From the NCBI GenBank assembly GCA_002842395.1, contig PHCV01000009.1, positions 28,505 to 92,504 of the forward strand: 64,000 nt of DNA, written 5' to 3'. The DNA is from Betaproteobacteria bacterium HGW-Betaproteobacteria-11. Lineage in GTDB: Bacteria > Pseudomonadota > Gammaproteobacteria > Burkholderiales > Rhodocyclaceae. The notes beneath the pieces are model-generated. The model was not told the origin of the DNA, ran no database searches, and was given only the letters and a program-made list of their open reading frames with translations. The position numbers and the translations under genes were made by a program. Of the stretch, positions 22,254 to 30,944 are shown piece after piece (positions within the stretch are counted from its first letter, which is position 1; the number at the start of each line of letters is the position of its first letter).

Positions 22254-23012
22254 ATGCTGTCCTTTCTGCGCTCCCTGCTGTTCCTGCTCATTCTGCTGAT
22301 CGTCACGCCGCCGTTCACCCTGCTGTTCATTCTCGTCTGCCTGCCGCTCTCGCACCACACACGCCTGCGCCTGGCCCAGCCATGGGTGCGCTTCGCCATC
22401 GGACTGGTGAAGCATGTGCTGGGGATTCCCTACCGCCTGATCGGCGCCGAGAATCTTCCCGAGCGGCCGGTGATCGTCTTCGCCAAGCATCAATCGGCCT
22501 GGGAAACCCTGGTTCTCCAGGAAATCTTCAAAGACGCCATCTTCGTCTGGAAAAAGGAAATCCGCCGCCTGCCCTTCTTCGGCTGGGCGCTGGCGATGAC
22601 GCCGATGATCGAGATCGACCGCGGCGCCGGCAAGGACGCCATCAGGCACCTGATCGAGCAGGGCCGCTCGCGGCTCGATGACGGCTATACCGTCATCATT
22701 TTTCCGGAAGGCACCCGCGCGCCGCCGGGCGGCAAGAACCGCTACAAGGGCGGCGGCGCCCTGCTCGCCGCCGCAGCCGGCGTACCGGTGGTGCCGCTGG
22801 CGCTCAACTCGGGCGAGTTCTGGGGGCGCAACGCGCTGTTCAAGAAGAGCGGCATGGTCACCGTCAGCGTCGGTCCGGCGATCGACCCGCGGGGTCTTTC
22901 CGCCAGCGAAATCCTGCTCCGCGCCGAGCACTGGATCGAACACGAGATGCGCAACATCAGCCCGCACCTGTATCACGACCGCCATGAGGGCGCTCCGCAA
23001 ACCTCAACTTGA
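22254..23012 (+). CDS. plsC: 1-acyl-sn-glycerol-3-phosphate acyltransferase PlsC
   Basis: Membrane acyltransferase forming phosphatidic acid from lysophosphatidic acid. The 252-residue protein has an N-terminal membrane segment (about 5-32), the catalytic motif as HQSAWE (HX4E rather than the common HX4D), FFGWAL, and the phosphate-binding FPEGTR. The last 29 bases overlap the next gene. The Glu variant occurs in the betaproteobacterial branch of this family. Confidence 0.94.
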   Translation: MLSFLRSLLFLLILLIVTPPFTLLFILVCLPLSHHTRLRLAQPWVRFAIGLVKHVLGIPYRLIGAENLPERPVIVFAKHQSAWETLVLQEIFKDAIFVWKKEIRRLPFFGWALAMTPMIEIDRGAGKDAIRHLIEQGRSRLDDGYTVIIFPEGTRAPPGGKNRYKGGGALLAAAAGVPVVPLALNSGEFWGRNALFKKSGMVTVSVGPAIDPRGLSASEILLRAEHWIEHEMRNISPHLYHDRHEGAPQTST

Positions 23013-23490
23013 CTTGCGGCTCGACGCCGCCGCGCCGGATGCCGCAACCCGCTGGCATGACCGGGCGACGATTCCCTATCGCGGCCGCAACTTGTGCCTG
23101 CGACTCGACGACGGCCCCGCCGAGACCACCCTGGAAGGCGATGAGCTGCACCTGCCGCTGCCCCCCGGAGCCACTCCGCGCCAGATCCAGGATCGCACTG
23201 AGGCCTGGCTACGCGAACAGGCCATGCGCCACCTGAGCACGCTCGTCACGGAAAAGTTCCCCCCGGGACGCAAAGCGCCGGCGCTCGCGGAACGCCGCGG
23301 CCCACTGCGCCTGGTGCTCTCCTTCGCCCGCGGCGGCCACTGGATCGAAGCCACCGGGGACAACACCCTCCGCTGCCACTGGCGCTTGATCGAACAGCCC
23401 GATGCGGTGATCGCCCGCGCCGTCGATCGCGCCCTGGCCCTGCTGCCCGCAACGCAGGCCATGGCCGATTTATTCGCGGCGGAAGCCTGA
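22984..23490 (+). CDS. YgjP-like protein without the metal-binding motif (degenerate paralogue)
   Basis: A 168-residue protein starting MRALRKPQLDLRL. It lines up with the next gene: an N-terminal region with YRGRNLCLRL, a helix around EAWLREQAMRHL, and RCHWRLIEQPDAVIARAVD (130-148), which matches RIHWRLIHLPPHIGDYVVAHE of its neighbour. Where the neighbour has the zinc-binding HETAH, this protein has DRALA, so the catalytic residues are gone. It reads as an intact gene within the operon, overlapping plsC by 29 bases and ending 8 bases before the true YgjP gene. Non-catalytic duplicate is an inference from side-by-side reading. Confidence 0.75.
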   Translation: MRALRKPQLDLRLDAAAPDAATRWHDRATIPYRGRNLCLRLDDGPAETTLEGDELHLPLPPGATPRQIQDRTEAWLREQAMRHLSTLVTEKFPPGRKAPALAERRGPLRLVLSFARGGHWIEATGDNTLRCHWRLIEQPDAVIARAVDRALALLPATQAMADLFAAEA

Positions 23491-23498
23491 GCACCGCC

Positions 23499-24248
23499 AT
23501 GCACTCCGCCCAACGCGACCTGTTCCGCCTGCCGCCGGCCGATTCCCCCGCAGCGGGGAAAACCCGGCACCTGCTGATCGGCGGCCGCCTCATCGACTAC
23601 CGGCTGAGGACCGGCGCGCGACGCCTGTCGATGACCATCGACGACCGCGGCCTGCGCCTCGGCGCCCCGGCGCGCCTGCCACGCGCGGAAATCGAGGCCT
23701 TCGTCATCCAGCATCGCGACTGGGTGCTGAAAAAACTCGACGAGCTGGCGACCCGCACGCAGCCGCGCCATCTGCGCCTCGCCGACGGCGCACGGCTGCC
23801 GCTGCTCGGCGACGAAATCACCGTCCGCGTCCTGCCCGGCGCCAATCGCATCCGCTGGATCGCGCAAACCCTGGTGCTCGAAGCGCGGCCCGCCGCCGAC
23901 CTCGGCCTACTCGCCACGCGCGCCCTGAAGCACCGCGCGCTGGAACATTTCGGCGCGCGGCTGGCGCACTACAGCGCCCAGCTCGCGCAACCCGTGCCGC
24001 CGCTCGGCCTCTCCGCCGCCCGCACGCGCTGGGGCAGTTGCAGCCATGCCAGCGGCATCCGCATCCACTGGCGGCTGATCCATCTGCCGCCTCATATCGG
24101 TGACTATGTCGTCGCCCACGAAACCGCCCACCTGATCGAAATGAACCACAGCCCGCGCTTCTGGCGCCTGGTCGAACAGCTTTACCCCGACTGGCGAAAC
24201 GCACGCAGCCAGCTCAAGGCCTGCGCGGCTTCGCTGCCGATTCTCTGA
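23499..24248 (+). CDS. YgjP-family (DUF45/M48-like) metallopeptidase
   Basis: Predicted zinc metallopeptidase of the YgjP/WLM-related family. The 249-residue product has the N-terminal beta-rich domain, TRWGSCSHASGIRIHW (about 176-191), and the metal site HETAH at 207-211 with a further H217 in MNHSPRFW. Physiological substrate is unknown for the family. It is the intact member of a tandem pair, last in the gmhB-plsC cluster, and followed by a repeat-bearing gap. Confidence 0.9.
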   Translation: MHSAQRDLFRLPPADSPAAGKTRHLLIGGRLIDYRLRTGARRLSMTIDDRGLRLGAPARLPRAEIEAFVIQHRDWVLKKLDELATRTQPRHLRLADGARLPLLGDEITVRVLPGANRIRWIAQTLVLEARPAADLGLLATRALKHRALEHFGARLAHYSAQLAQPVPPLGLSAARTRWGSCSHASGIRIHWRLIHLPPHIGDYVVAHETAHLIEMNHSPRFWRLVEQLYPDWRNARSQLKACAASLPIL

Positions 24249-24311
24249 AATAAATGGCATGAGGCCGCCGCCAAAGATCCGCATTTGTCATTCCGGCGAA
24301 GGCGTCCCCTC

Positions 24312-24345
24312 CGTCATTCCGGGCTTGACCCGGAATCCAGGGATG
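24312..24345. repeat. REP-like 34-bp repeat, copy B
   Basis: Identical over 34 bases to 18300-18333, including the ATTCCGGG/CCCGGAAT hairpin. Confidence 0.85.
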
Positions 24346-24410
24346 CCCCCGGAGCTTCGTGGCGCCACCGCCTTTCAGCTCAGGCAATACCGAAGCCGGC
24401 CACCATTAGC

Positions 24411-24434
24411 GCCGTCTCGCCAGCGCCGACTTTT
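24411..24434 (-). repeat. Dispersed A-run/GTCGGCG element, copy 6 (intergenic)
   Basis: Minus strand: four A, then GTCGGCGCTGGCGAGACGG with C following. An exact match to the core consensus. Confidence 0.88.
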
Positions 24435-24535
24435 CAAAGGGGTGCGGCAGGCTCGTCTGGTGCGAGATGGTGCATACTTCACGCGCGTTGCAGAGCAAAT
24501 CTATTGCGCCATCATCGAATCGTCCGGGAGACAAG

Positions 24536-25333
24536 ATGGATTCGCAGTCCATGACCACCAACAGCTCGGATAAATGGACAAAGTCGCAAGTCCTGTGGAT
24601 GCAATACTGGACGCCGGCCCTGCTGTCATTTCGAATCTCGCGGATCCCCGATTTTCGCTTCAGGCCAGGTCTCTATGCGCGACTTGGTCTGCGCGAGCGG
24701 GAAGACGAAGAACTTGTATGGCGGCCGTTTTCCATGGCTTCGTCACCCGACGCGGATTATCTCGAGTTCATTGCGACACTCGTTCCCGATGGCCGGTTTT
24801 CAGTCCTGCTGGAGAAGCTGAAGATCGGTGATTCAATGTGTATCGACAAGGCCGCCTTCGGTTTCTTGACCCTCGATCAACTGGCGCCGGGGCGCGATCT
24901 CTGGCTGCTGGCGACCGGAACGGGAATCGGGCCGTTCGTCTCGATCCTGCGGGATGGCGCAGTGTGGCAATGCTTTGAAAACATCATCCTCGTGCACAGC
25001 GCCCGCCTCGCAGCAGAGTTGGTCTATCGGGATGAGATCGCCGTTCTCGCAGGAAAACACTCACCGGGCCAAACCGGTGCCCGCCTGCACTACCTGCCCA
25101 TCGTCACCCGCGAACCCGGTGCGACATCGCTCACCGGGCATATCCCGCAGCTGCTTGAAGACGGCCGGCTGGAAGCGGCTACGGGTTGCCCGATCACCGT
25201 GGAAACCTCGCGCTTCATGGCCTGCGGCAATCCCTCGATGACGCAGGAGGTGAGGGCCTGGCTGAACGCCTTGGGTTTCCAGACCACCCGGCGCGGCGTT
25301 CATGGCCAGATGGCCTTCGAAAAATACTGGTGA
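24536..25333 (+). CDS. fpr: Ferredoxin/flavodoxin-NADP reductase
   Basis: FAD enzyme exchanging electrons between NADPH and ferredoxin or flavodoxin. The 265-residue product has the FAD motif RPFSMASSP, the nucleotide loop LLATGTGIGPFVSIL, MACGNPSMTQEV near the C-terminus, and the terminal Tyr-Trp typical of bacterial Fpr. ATG at 24536 follows GGGAG and is preferred over 24467; a further ATG at 24551 is possible. Bacterial Fpr is often linked to oxidative stress and Fe-S repair. A monocistronic or fpr-gloA unit is likely (33-base gap). Confidence 0.94.
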   Translation: MDSQSMTTNSSDKWTKSQVLWMQYWTPALLSFRISRIPDFRFRPGLYARLGLREREDEELVWRPFSMASSPDADYLEFIATLVPDGRFSVLLEKLKIGDSMCIDKAAFGFLTLDQLAPGRDLWLLATGTGIGPFVSILRDGAVWQCFENIILVHSARLAAELVYRDEIAVLAGKHSPGQTGARLHYLPIVTREPGATSLTGHIPQLLEDGRLEAATGCPITVETSRFMACGNPSMTQEVRAWLNALGFQTTRRGVHGQMAFEKYW

Positions 25334-25366
25334 CAGGCCGCTATCGAGCCTCTGCAAGGAAATGTC

Positions 25367-25753
25367 ATGAGAATACTGCATACCATGCTGCGCGTCGGCG
25401 ATCTGGAGCGTTCGATCGCGTTTTATACCGGGGTACTGGGCATGCGCCTGTTGCGGCGCAAGGATTATCCGGAAGGGAAATTCACCCTCGCCTTCGTCGG
25501 CTTCGACGATGAAGAAAAAAGTGCCGTGATCGAACTCACCTGCAACTGGGGCGTCGATCGCTACGAACCGGGCACGGGTTTTGGACACATCGCCATCGCC
25601 GTGCCGGACGCAGCGGCAGCCTGTGCGGCGATCCGCGCCCGCGGCGGCAAGGTCGCGCGCGAGGCCGGACCGATGAAGGGTGGCGGCACGGTCATCGCCT
25701 TCGTCGAAGATCCGGACGGCTACAAGATCGAGCTGGTCGAGCGAAAAGAATGA
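25367..25753 (+). CDS. gloA: Lactoylglutathione lyase (glyoxalase I)
   Basis: Metal-dependent isomerase that detoxifies methylglyoxal as its glutathione adduct. The 128-residue protein starts [17 protein letters not shown] and holds LELTYNWG-like [17 protein letters not shown] and [12 protein letters not shown]. The four metal ligands expected (H5, E56, H74, E122 in E. coli numbering) have matching residues. Good Shine-Dalgarno AAGGAAA before the ATG. Confidence 0.96.
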   Translation: MRILHTMLRVGDLERSIAFYTGVLGMRLLRRKDYPEGKFTLAFVGFDDEEKSAVIELTCNWGVDRYEPGTGFGHIAIAVPDAAAACAAIRARGGKVAREAGPMKGGGTVIAFVEDPDGYKIELVERKE

Positions 25754-25845
25754 TCTGGTCAATTCGGCGTATGCGGGTTTACAATGAAAAGCGTGGGTGG
25801 CCAGTTGTTCATCTTTGAAACTTGCGCAGCTTTATTCCAGATGCC

Positions 25846-26199
25846 ATGAGAATTATCCTTGTCGTGCTGCTGTCCTGCCTGCCGCCATCCGCCGCGCTCG
25901 CCCAAAACAGTGGCGGATTCACCAACATGCTGCGTTCGTTGAGCGGTGCACTCGGCGCCGGCAAGGACACGCCGCCACCGGCCGAAACGGCGCCGATCGG
26001 CATTCGCGGCATCGATGACGCACCGGCGGCAAAAGCCGCTCCCAGTCCTGCCGGCAGCAACGACATCGGCCGGCTGGAAGGCTGGGCCGCGAGCCGTGGC
26101 GAGGCGGAGCGCATGGCCGCGCGCCACGGTCTGGTCGCCCGGCCGGTGGTCTTCGCCGAAGCGGGCAGCGAAGTTGTCAAACCGGAGGCGGGAAAATGA
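25846..26199 (+). CDS. Hypothetical secreted protein next to M48 protease
   Basis: A 117-residue protein with a clear signal peptide (MRIILVVLLSCLPPSAALAQ) and a mature chain of low-complexity Ala/Pro linker followed by GRLEGWAASRGEAERMAARHG. No family recognised. Stop and next start overlap as ATGA, so it is probably translated together with the exported M48 protease and may be a partner of it in the periplasm (inference). Confidence 0.65.
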   Translation: MRIILVVLLSCLPPSAALAQNSGGFTNMLRSLSGALGAGKDTPPPAETAPIGIRGIDDAPAAKAAPSPAGSNDIGRLEGWAASRGEAERMAARHGLVARPVVFAEAGSEVVKPEAGK

Positions 26200-27053
26200 A
26201 CCGGCGCAACGGCAGGATGATTGTGTTGCTGGCTGCCCTTGGATTGCTCCCATCCGGCGCTCCCGCCCAGACTCGCAATTTCGATCTGGGTGCCGTCTTC
26301 GATACGGTCAAAAATGTCGCCCGCAGCCAGTCGGTCGCGTCGATCGATCAGGACGAGGAAATCCGCATCGGCCGGGATGTCGCGGCCTCGACGCTGAGCG
26401 ACTACCCGTTGATCCAGAACGAACCGCTCCAGCGCCGCCTCAACCAGATCGGGGTATGGATCGCGTTGCAATCGTCACGTCCCGGTCTGCCCTGGCATTT
26501 CGCCGCCGTCAAATCCGGCCAGATCAACGCCTTCGCCGCGCCTGGCGGCACCATCCTGGTCACCGGCGGCATGCTCGGACATGTGACGAATGAAGCCGAA
26601 CTGGCCTGCGTGCTGGGCCATGAAATTGGCCATGTCGTCCACCGCCACCATCTTGCCGTGCTGCAAAAAAGCCTGCTCGTCGCCGCCGGCGCCAGCGCCT
26701 TGAGCGTCTCGTCGAAATCGGCGGGCAGCGAAGACCTCCGCAAGCGACTGCTTGCCGAAGGCAAGGAAGTGTTCACTCGCGGCCTTGACCGTGGCGCCGA
26801 ACGCGAGGCGGACGAAGAAGGTCTGCTATTGGCGGCTCGTGCCGGCTACGATCCGGCAGCCTGTGTCGACTTCATGCAGCGGCTGGCCCGTCTCAAACCC
26901 GATGTCGGCCCGCTGGAGGCCCTGTACAAGACCCACCCCTCGGCGCGGGAACGCGTGACCGACGTCACCCAGGCGATGCATCGGCTCCAGGGCGCCACGC
27001 CGGGCAGCGGCGCCCGTCCGCCGCTGACACTGGAAGCACAGGGCGGCAAGTAG
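26196..27053 (+). CDS. Exported M48 family metalloprotease
   Basis: 285-residue zinc metalloprotease with a signal peptide (residues 1-24, ending GAPAQ). The zinc motif HEIGH is at 142-146 and EREADEEGL gives the third ligand. A single TM-like stretch (about 155-170, LLVAAGASAL) follows the motif. Resembles the LoiP/YcaL group rather than BepA, since no TPR region follows. Coupled by ATGA to the small secreted protein upstream. Third M48 protein in this window. Confidence 0.9.
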   Translation: MNRRNGRMIVLLAALGLLPSGAPAQTRNFDLGAVFDTVKNVARSQSVASIDQDEEIRIGRDVAASTLSDYPLIQNEPLQRRLNQIGVWIALQSSRPGLPWHFAAVKSGQINAFAAPGGTILVTGGMLGHVTNEAELACVLGHEIGHVVHRHHLAVLQKSLLVAAGASALSVSSKSAGSEDLRKRLLAEGKEVFTRGLDRGAEREADEEGLLLAARAGYDPAACVDFMQRLARLKPDVGPLEALYKTHPSARERVTDVTQAMHRLQGATPGSGARPPLTLEAQGGK

Positions 27054-27095
27054 TCCCGCATCAGCGGCCGCATCCGGTGCTTATGTGATGAGTCG

Positions 27096-27518
27096 CTACA
27101 GCCGCTCCTCGGACAGGGGCATCGGCCGCCGGTCCAGCAGCGCCAGCCAGCCGCGAATCACGCGATACAGCACCCACAGCCCGGTGCCGACGATGGCGAG
27201 AATGGCCGCCGGGATGCCGATGAAGGTGATGAACAGCAGCCCGGCGATCAGCAACCACAGGGCGGCAAACCAGAAACTGCGCCACTGCCAGCGCCAGTGC
27301 GTATCGAGCCATGTGTCGCGCACCTGATCGTGGGTGACGCGGTTGATGATCACGGCAACAATCGACGGCCAGCCGAAAACGAAGGCGCCGACCACGGTGG
27401 CCGAGGTGAGAATCCCGGACAGCGCGGAGAGCGCATGCAGACCGTACATCAGGTGCGCCCAGGCGCGCGGCCCGTCGAGCTCATCGCCCGCGCGGATAAT
27501 TTCACTCTCATTGCTCAT
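27096..27518 (-). CDS. DUF4870-like membrane protein
   Basis: 140-residue protein with three to four hydrophobic segments (about 30-65, 88-108 and 110-130). The segment order with [10 protein letters not shown] and [12 protein letters not shown] resembles the DUF4870/Tic20-like membrane family, of unknown function. Start MSNESEI at 27518 overlaps the ubiD stop as ATGA, indicating coexpression. An earlier in-frame start at 27536 would lie inside ubiD and is less likely. Confidence 0.75.
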   Translation of the reverse strand: MSNESEIIRAGDELDGPRAWAHLMYGLHALSALSGILTSATVVGAFVFGWPSIVAVIINRVTHDQVRDTWLDTHWRWQWRSFWFAALWLLIAGLLFITFIGIPAAILAIVGTGLWVLYRVIRGWLALLDRRPMPLSEERL

Positions 27519-29029
27519 AGTCCCAACTCCCGCCAAAGTTCATCGACACGCGCTTTCACCGCCGCGTCCATCACGATCGGCCGCCCCCATTCGCGCATCG
27601 TCTCGCCCGGCCATTTGTGGGTCGCATCGAGCCCCATCTTGCTGCCCAGTCCCGCGACCGGCGAGGCGAAATCGAGATAGTCGATCGGCGTATTTTCAAC
27701 GATCAGCGTATCGCGCGCCGCATCGACGCGAGTGGTCAGCGCCCAGACGACTTCTTTCCAGTCGCGCACGTCGACATCGTCGTCGGTGACGATGATGAAC
27801 TTGGTGTACATGAACTGGCGCAGGAAACTCCAGATGCCGAACATCACCCGTTTGGCATGCCCCGGGTACTGCTTCCTGATCGATACCACGGCCATCCGGT
27901 AGGAGCAACCCTCGGGCGGCAGATAAAAATCGACGATCTCCGGATACTGCTTTTGCAGCAGCGGGACGAAGACTTCGTTCAGCGCCAGGCCCAGCATCGC
28001 CGGCTCGTCCGGCGGCTTGCCGGTGTAGGTCGAATGGTAGATGGGATCGCGGCGCAGGGTCATGCGTTCGATGGTGAACACCGGAAACTCGGCCTGCTCG
28101 TTGTAGTAGCCGGTATGGTCGCCGTACGGCCCCTCGAGGGCCGTCTCCCCCGGATGAATCACGCCTTCGAGCACGATCTCGGCCCGCGCCGGCACCTGCA
28201 AGTCCGAGCCGATGCACTTCACCAGCTCGGTCCTGCTGCCGCGCAGCAGGCCGGCGAACTGGTATTCCGAAAGCGTATCGGGCACCGGCGTCACCGCGCC
28301 GAGGATGGTTGCCGGATCGCAACCGAGCACCACGGCGAGTGGAAACGGCTCGCCCGGCCGCGCCGCGCAATGGTCGCGAAAATCCAGCGCGCCGCCGCGA
28401 TGCGCCAGCCAGCGCATGATCACCTTGTTCGGCGCGATCACCTGCTGGCGGTAGATGCCGAGATTCTGCCGACTCTTCGAATTTGGCAAACCCTGCGGCC
28501 CGCGCGTCACCGTCAGGCCCCAGGTGATCAGCGGCGCGACATCGCCCGGCCAGCAAGTCTGGAGCGGCAAACGCGCGAGATCGACGTCCGCTCCTTCCCA
28601 TACGACTTCCTGGCAGGGTGCGGAGGACACCAGCCTGGGCGCCATGTTGAGCACCTGTTTGAGGATCGGCAGCTTCGCCCAGGCGTCCTTCAGGCCCTTG
28701 GGCGGTTCCGGTTCCTTGAGCGCGGCGAGCAAGTGGCCAATCTCGCGCAATGCCTGCCGCCAGTTCCCTGCCGCCTCGCTCGACACGCCGGCGGTCACCG
28801 CCAGGGCCACGCGCTGCGGCGTGCCGAACAGATTGGCCAGCAGCGGGATCTTTGATCCCTTCGGCTTCTCGAACAGCAAGGCCGGGCCGCCGGCACGCAG
28901 CACCCGATCGGCGATCTCGGTCATCTCCAGACAGGGATCGACTTCGATGCCGATCCGCTTCAATTCCCCCAGCGCTTCGAGCCGCTCGATGAATTCCCGC
29001 AAGTCGCGATAGATCATGTTCTCATCCAT
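27515..29029 (-). CDS. ubiD: UbiD, 4-hydroxy-3-polyprenylbenzoate decarboxylase
   Basis: prFMN-dependent decarboxylase in ubiquinone synthesis. The 504-residue product contains [33 protein letters not shown], the prFMN region [13 protein letters not shown], and [16 protein letters not shown]. Length matches E. coli UbiD (497). Start is uncertain between 29038 (GTG-type), 29029 and 29017; homology begins at MIYRDLR (29017). ubiA of the same pathway lies at 32 kb. UbiX is not in the window. Confidence 0.95.
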   Translation of the reverse strand: MDENMIYRDLREFIERLEALGELKRIGIEVDPCLEMTEIADRVLRAGGPALLFEKPKGSKIPLLANLFGTPQRVALAVTAGVSSEAAGNWRQALREIGHLLAALKEPEPPKGLKDAWAKLPILKQVLNMAPRLVSSAPCQEVVWEGADVDLARLPLQTCWPGDVAPLITWGLTVTRGPQGLPNSKSRQNLGIYRQQVIAPNKVIMRWLAHRGGALDFRDHCAARPGEPFPLAVVLGCDPATILGAVTPVPDTLSEYQFAGLLRGSRTELVKCIGSDLQVPARAEIVLEGVIHPGETALEGPYGDHTGYYNEQAEFPVFTIERMTLRRDPIYHSTYTGKPPDEPAMLGLALNEVFVPLLQKQYPEIVDFYLPPEGCSYRMAVVSIRKQYPGHAKRVMFGIWSFLRQFMYTKFIIVTDDDVDVRDWKEVVWALTTRVDAARDTLIVENTPIDYLDFASPVAGLGSKMGLDATHKWPGETMREWGRPIVMDAAVKARVDELWRELGL

Positions 29030-29079
29030 TCCAGACACTGCGTTCCATTCTATCCGTCAGACCACTAAAATCCGTGCCG

Positions 29080-30264
29080 ATGCCCGCCACACTTCCCCAC
29101 TGGTTCGCCGCCCGCCTTGACGAAACGCTCGCCGGGCTCGATGCCGCCGGACGCCGCCGGCGCTTGCGCGCAATCGCCGTTCCGGGCGCGCGGCTGGTGC
29201 TCGCCGATGGGCGGCAACTGATCGATGCCTCCTCGAACGATTATCTCGGCCTGTCGCAGCACCCGGCCCTGAAATCCCGCGCCACACTCTGGATCGAGCG
29301 GTTCGGCGCCGGCAGCCGCGCCTCGCGCCTGGTCACCGGCACGCTGGAAGCCACGCTGGAGCTCGAAGCTCGGCTCGCCGAATTCAAGGGCACGGAAGCG
29401 GCGCTGATCTTCAATGCCGGCTTCCAGGTCAATGCCGTTGTCCTGCCGGCCCTGTTCGCGCTGGCCGGTGGCAGCGAGGCGCGGGTGTTCACCGACCGGC
29501 TCAATCACGCCAGCCTGCATGCCGGCTGCGCGGCGGCCGGGGTCAGAGAACTGCGTTTCCAGCACAACGATCTGGCTCACCTTGACGCCTTGCTGGCCCA
29601 ACACGCCCGCGGGCAACCCGCCTTCATCGTCACCGAATCGGTGTTCAGCATGGATGGCGACCGGGCCGATGTCGCGGCACTGGCCGCGCTCGCCATGCGG
29701 CACGACGCCCTGCTCTTCCTCGACGAGGCCCATGCCAGCGGCGTGCTCGGCACACAGGGGCGCGGGCTCGGCCACGGCCTGCCCAACACCGTCCTGATGG
29801 GCACGCTGGGCAAGGCCTTCGGCGCCGCCGGCGCGTATGTCGCCGGGTCGCGGGCGCTGATCGACTATCTCGTCAATCGCGCCAGCGGCTTCGTCTATTC
29901 CACCGCGCCGGCGCCGGCCGTGCTCGGCGCGGTGGAGGCGGCGCTGGAATTGATGCCCCGGCTCGATGCCGAGCGCGCCCTGCTCGCCCGCCGTGGCGAG
30001 CGGTTGCGTGGACGCTTGCAGGCACTGGGCATCGACACGCTGGCTTCGAGCACCCAGATCGTGCCGGCCGTGATGGGCAGCGAAGCGGCGGCGCTGGCCG
30101 CCCAGCAAGCGCTCGAAGCGCAGGGTGTGCTCGCCGTCGCCATCCGCCCGCCGACCGTGCCCGGCGGCACCAGCCGGCTGCGCTTTTCCCTTTCCAGCGC
30201 GCTGTCCGCGGCCGATTTCGAACGACTGCTCGAAGCCTGCGGCGTGCTCGGGAATGCCCCCTGA
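29080..30264 (+). CDS. bioF: 8-amino-7-oxononanoate synthase BioF
   Basis: PLP alpha-oxoamine synthase joining pimeloyl-ACP and alanine. The 394-residue product contains SSNDYLGLSQHP, GAGSRASRLVTG, LDEAHASGVLG and the PLP lysine in MGTLGKAFG. First gene of a compact bioF-bioH-bioC operon; its TGA overlaps the bioH ATG. A GTG six bases earlier is an alternative start. Divergent from ubiD. Confidence 0.96.
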   Translation: MPATLPHWFAARLDETLAGLDAAGRRRRLRAIAVPGARLVLADGRQLIDASSNDYLGLSQHPALKSRATLWIERFGAGSRASRLVTGTLEATLELEARLAEFKGTEAALIFNAGFQVNAVVLPALFALAGGSEARVFTDRLNHASLHAGCAAAGVRELRFQHNDLAHLDALLAQHARGQPAFIVTESVFSMDGDRADVAALAALAMRHDALLFLDEAHASGVLGTQGRGLGHGLPNTVLMGTLGKAFGAAGAYVAGSRALIDYLVNRASGFVYSTAPAPAVLGAVEAALELMPRLDAERALLARRGERLRGRLQALGIDTLASSTQIVPAVMGSEAAALAAQQALEAQGVLAVAIRPPTVPGGTSRLRFSLSSALSAADFERLLEACGVLGNAP

Positions 30265-30944
30265 TGGCAACCATCCAACTGCTGCATGGCTGGGGATACG
30301 ATGCCACGCTGTGGGATGCCGTCGTGGCCCGACTCGCCGGCCAGCGGATCGAAACACTGGAGCTCGGTTATTTCGATAAAAAAAAGTCGGCGCTGGCGGC
30401 ACGCCGGGATAAGGCCAGGGAAGAGGCATGGATCGCCGTCGGTCATTCCCTCGGCGCGCTGTGGTGGCTCGCCGAAGAAGATGCCGGCTGGGATGCCCTC
30501 GTCATCATCGGCGGCTTTCCGCGCTTCACATCCACGGCGGATTTCCCCGCCGGCGTGCCGCCGCGCGTGCTCGAACGCATGCGGCGACGCTTTGCCGAAA
30601 ACCCGGCCGCCGTCCTCGACGACTTCCGGCGCACCTGTGGCGCTCCCGGCCCGATGCTCCCCGCCGATCTCCGGCCGCTGGCCGAGGGGCTCGACTATCT
30701 CGCCCAGGCCGACGGCCGCGCGCGGCTCGCGCAGCGCGCGGACGACATCCATCTGCTCGCCAGCCGCGACGATGCCATCGTCCCTCTGGCGATGAGCGAG
30801 ACGGCCTTCGCCGGGCTGCCCGGCGGGCAGCGTCACGTTTGCGATGATGGCGGCCATGCCTTGCCGTTCACCCGGCCGGAGGACTGCGCCAGGCTGATCC
30901 TCGACGTCGCCGCGCGGCTCGAACGCAATCCGCAAGATGTCTGA
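30264..30944 (+). CDS. bioH: BioH-type pimeloyl-ACP methyl ester esterase
   Basis: Alpha/beta hydrolase that frees pimeloyl-ACP from its methyl ester after BioC has served its purpose. The 226-residue product has LLHGWGYDATLWD, the nucleophile elbow GHSLGA with S62, an acid around D169-D170 and H198 in GGHAL. It is shorter than E. coli BioH (256), so a BioG-like variant is possible. A copy of the dispersed element (30381-30407) encodes KKSALAARRDKAR between strands, a charged insert unusual in the family. Confidence 0.85.
   Translation: MATIQLLHGWGYDATLWDAVVARLAGQRIETLELGYFDKKKSALAARRDKAREEAWIAVGHSLGALWWLAEEDAGWDALVIIGGFPRFTSTADFPAGVPPRVLERMRRRFAENPAAVLDDFRRTCGAPGPMLPADLRPLAEGLDYLAQADGRARLAQRADDIHLLASRDDAIVPLAMSETAFAGLPGGQRHVCDDGGHALPFTRPEDCARLILDVAARLERNPQDV
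30381..30407 (+). repeat. Dispersed A-run/GTCGGCG element, copy 7 (inside bioH)
   Basis: A-run of eight, then GTCGGCGCTGGCGGCACGCC; the GAGACGG end is altered to GGCACGC. Reads KKSALAAR in BioH. Confidence 0.75.

Larger units (their letters stand above)
24249..24535. other. Intergenic region with REP-like repeat and dispersed element
   Basis: 287 bases between ygjP-like and fpr without a credible gene. It contains the second copy of the 34-bp REP-like unit (24312-24345) and a full copy of the dispersed element (24411-24434). The fpr promoter presumably lies within 24440-24520. Confidence 0.75.
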
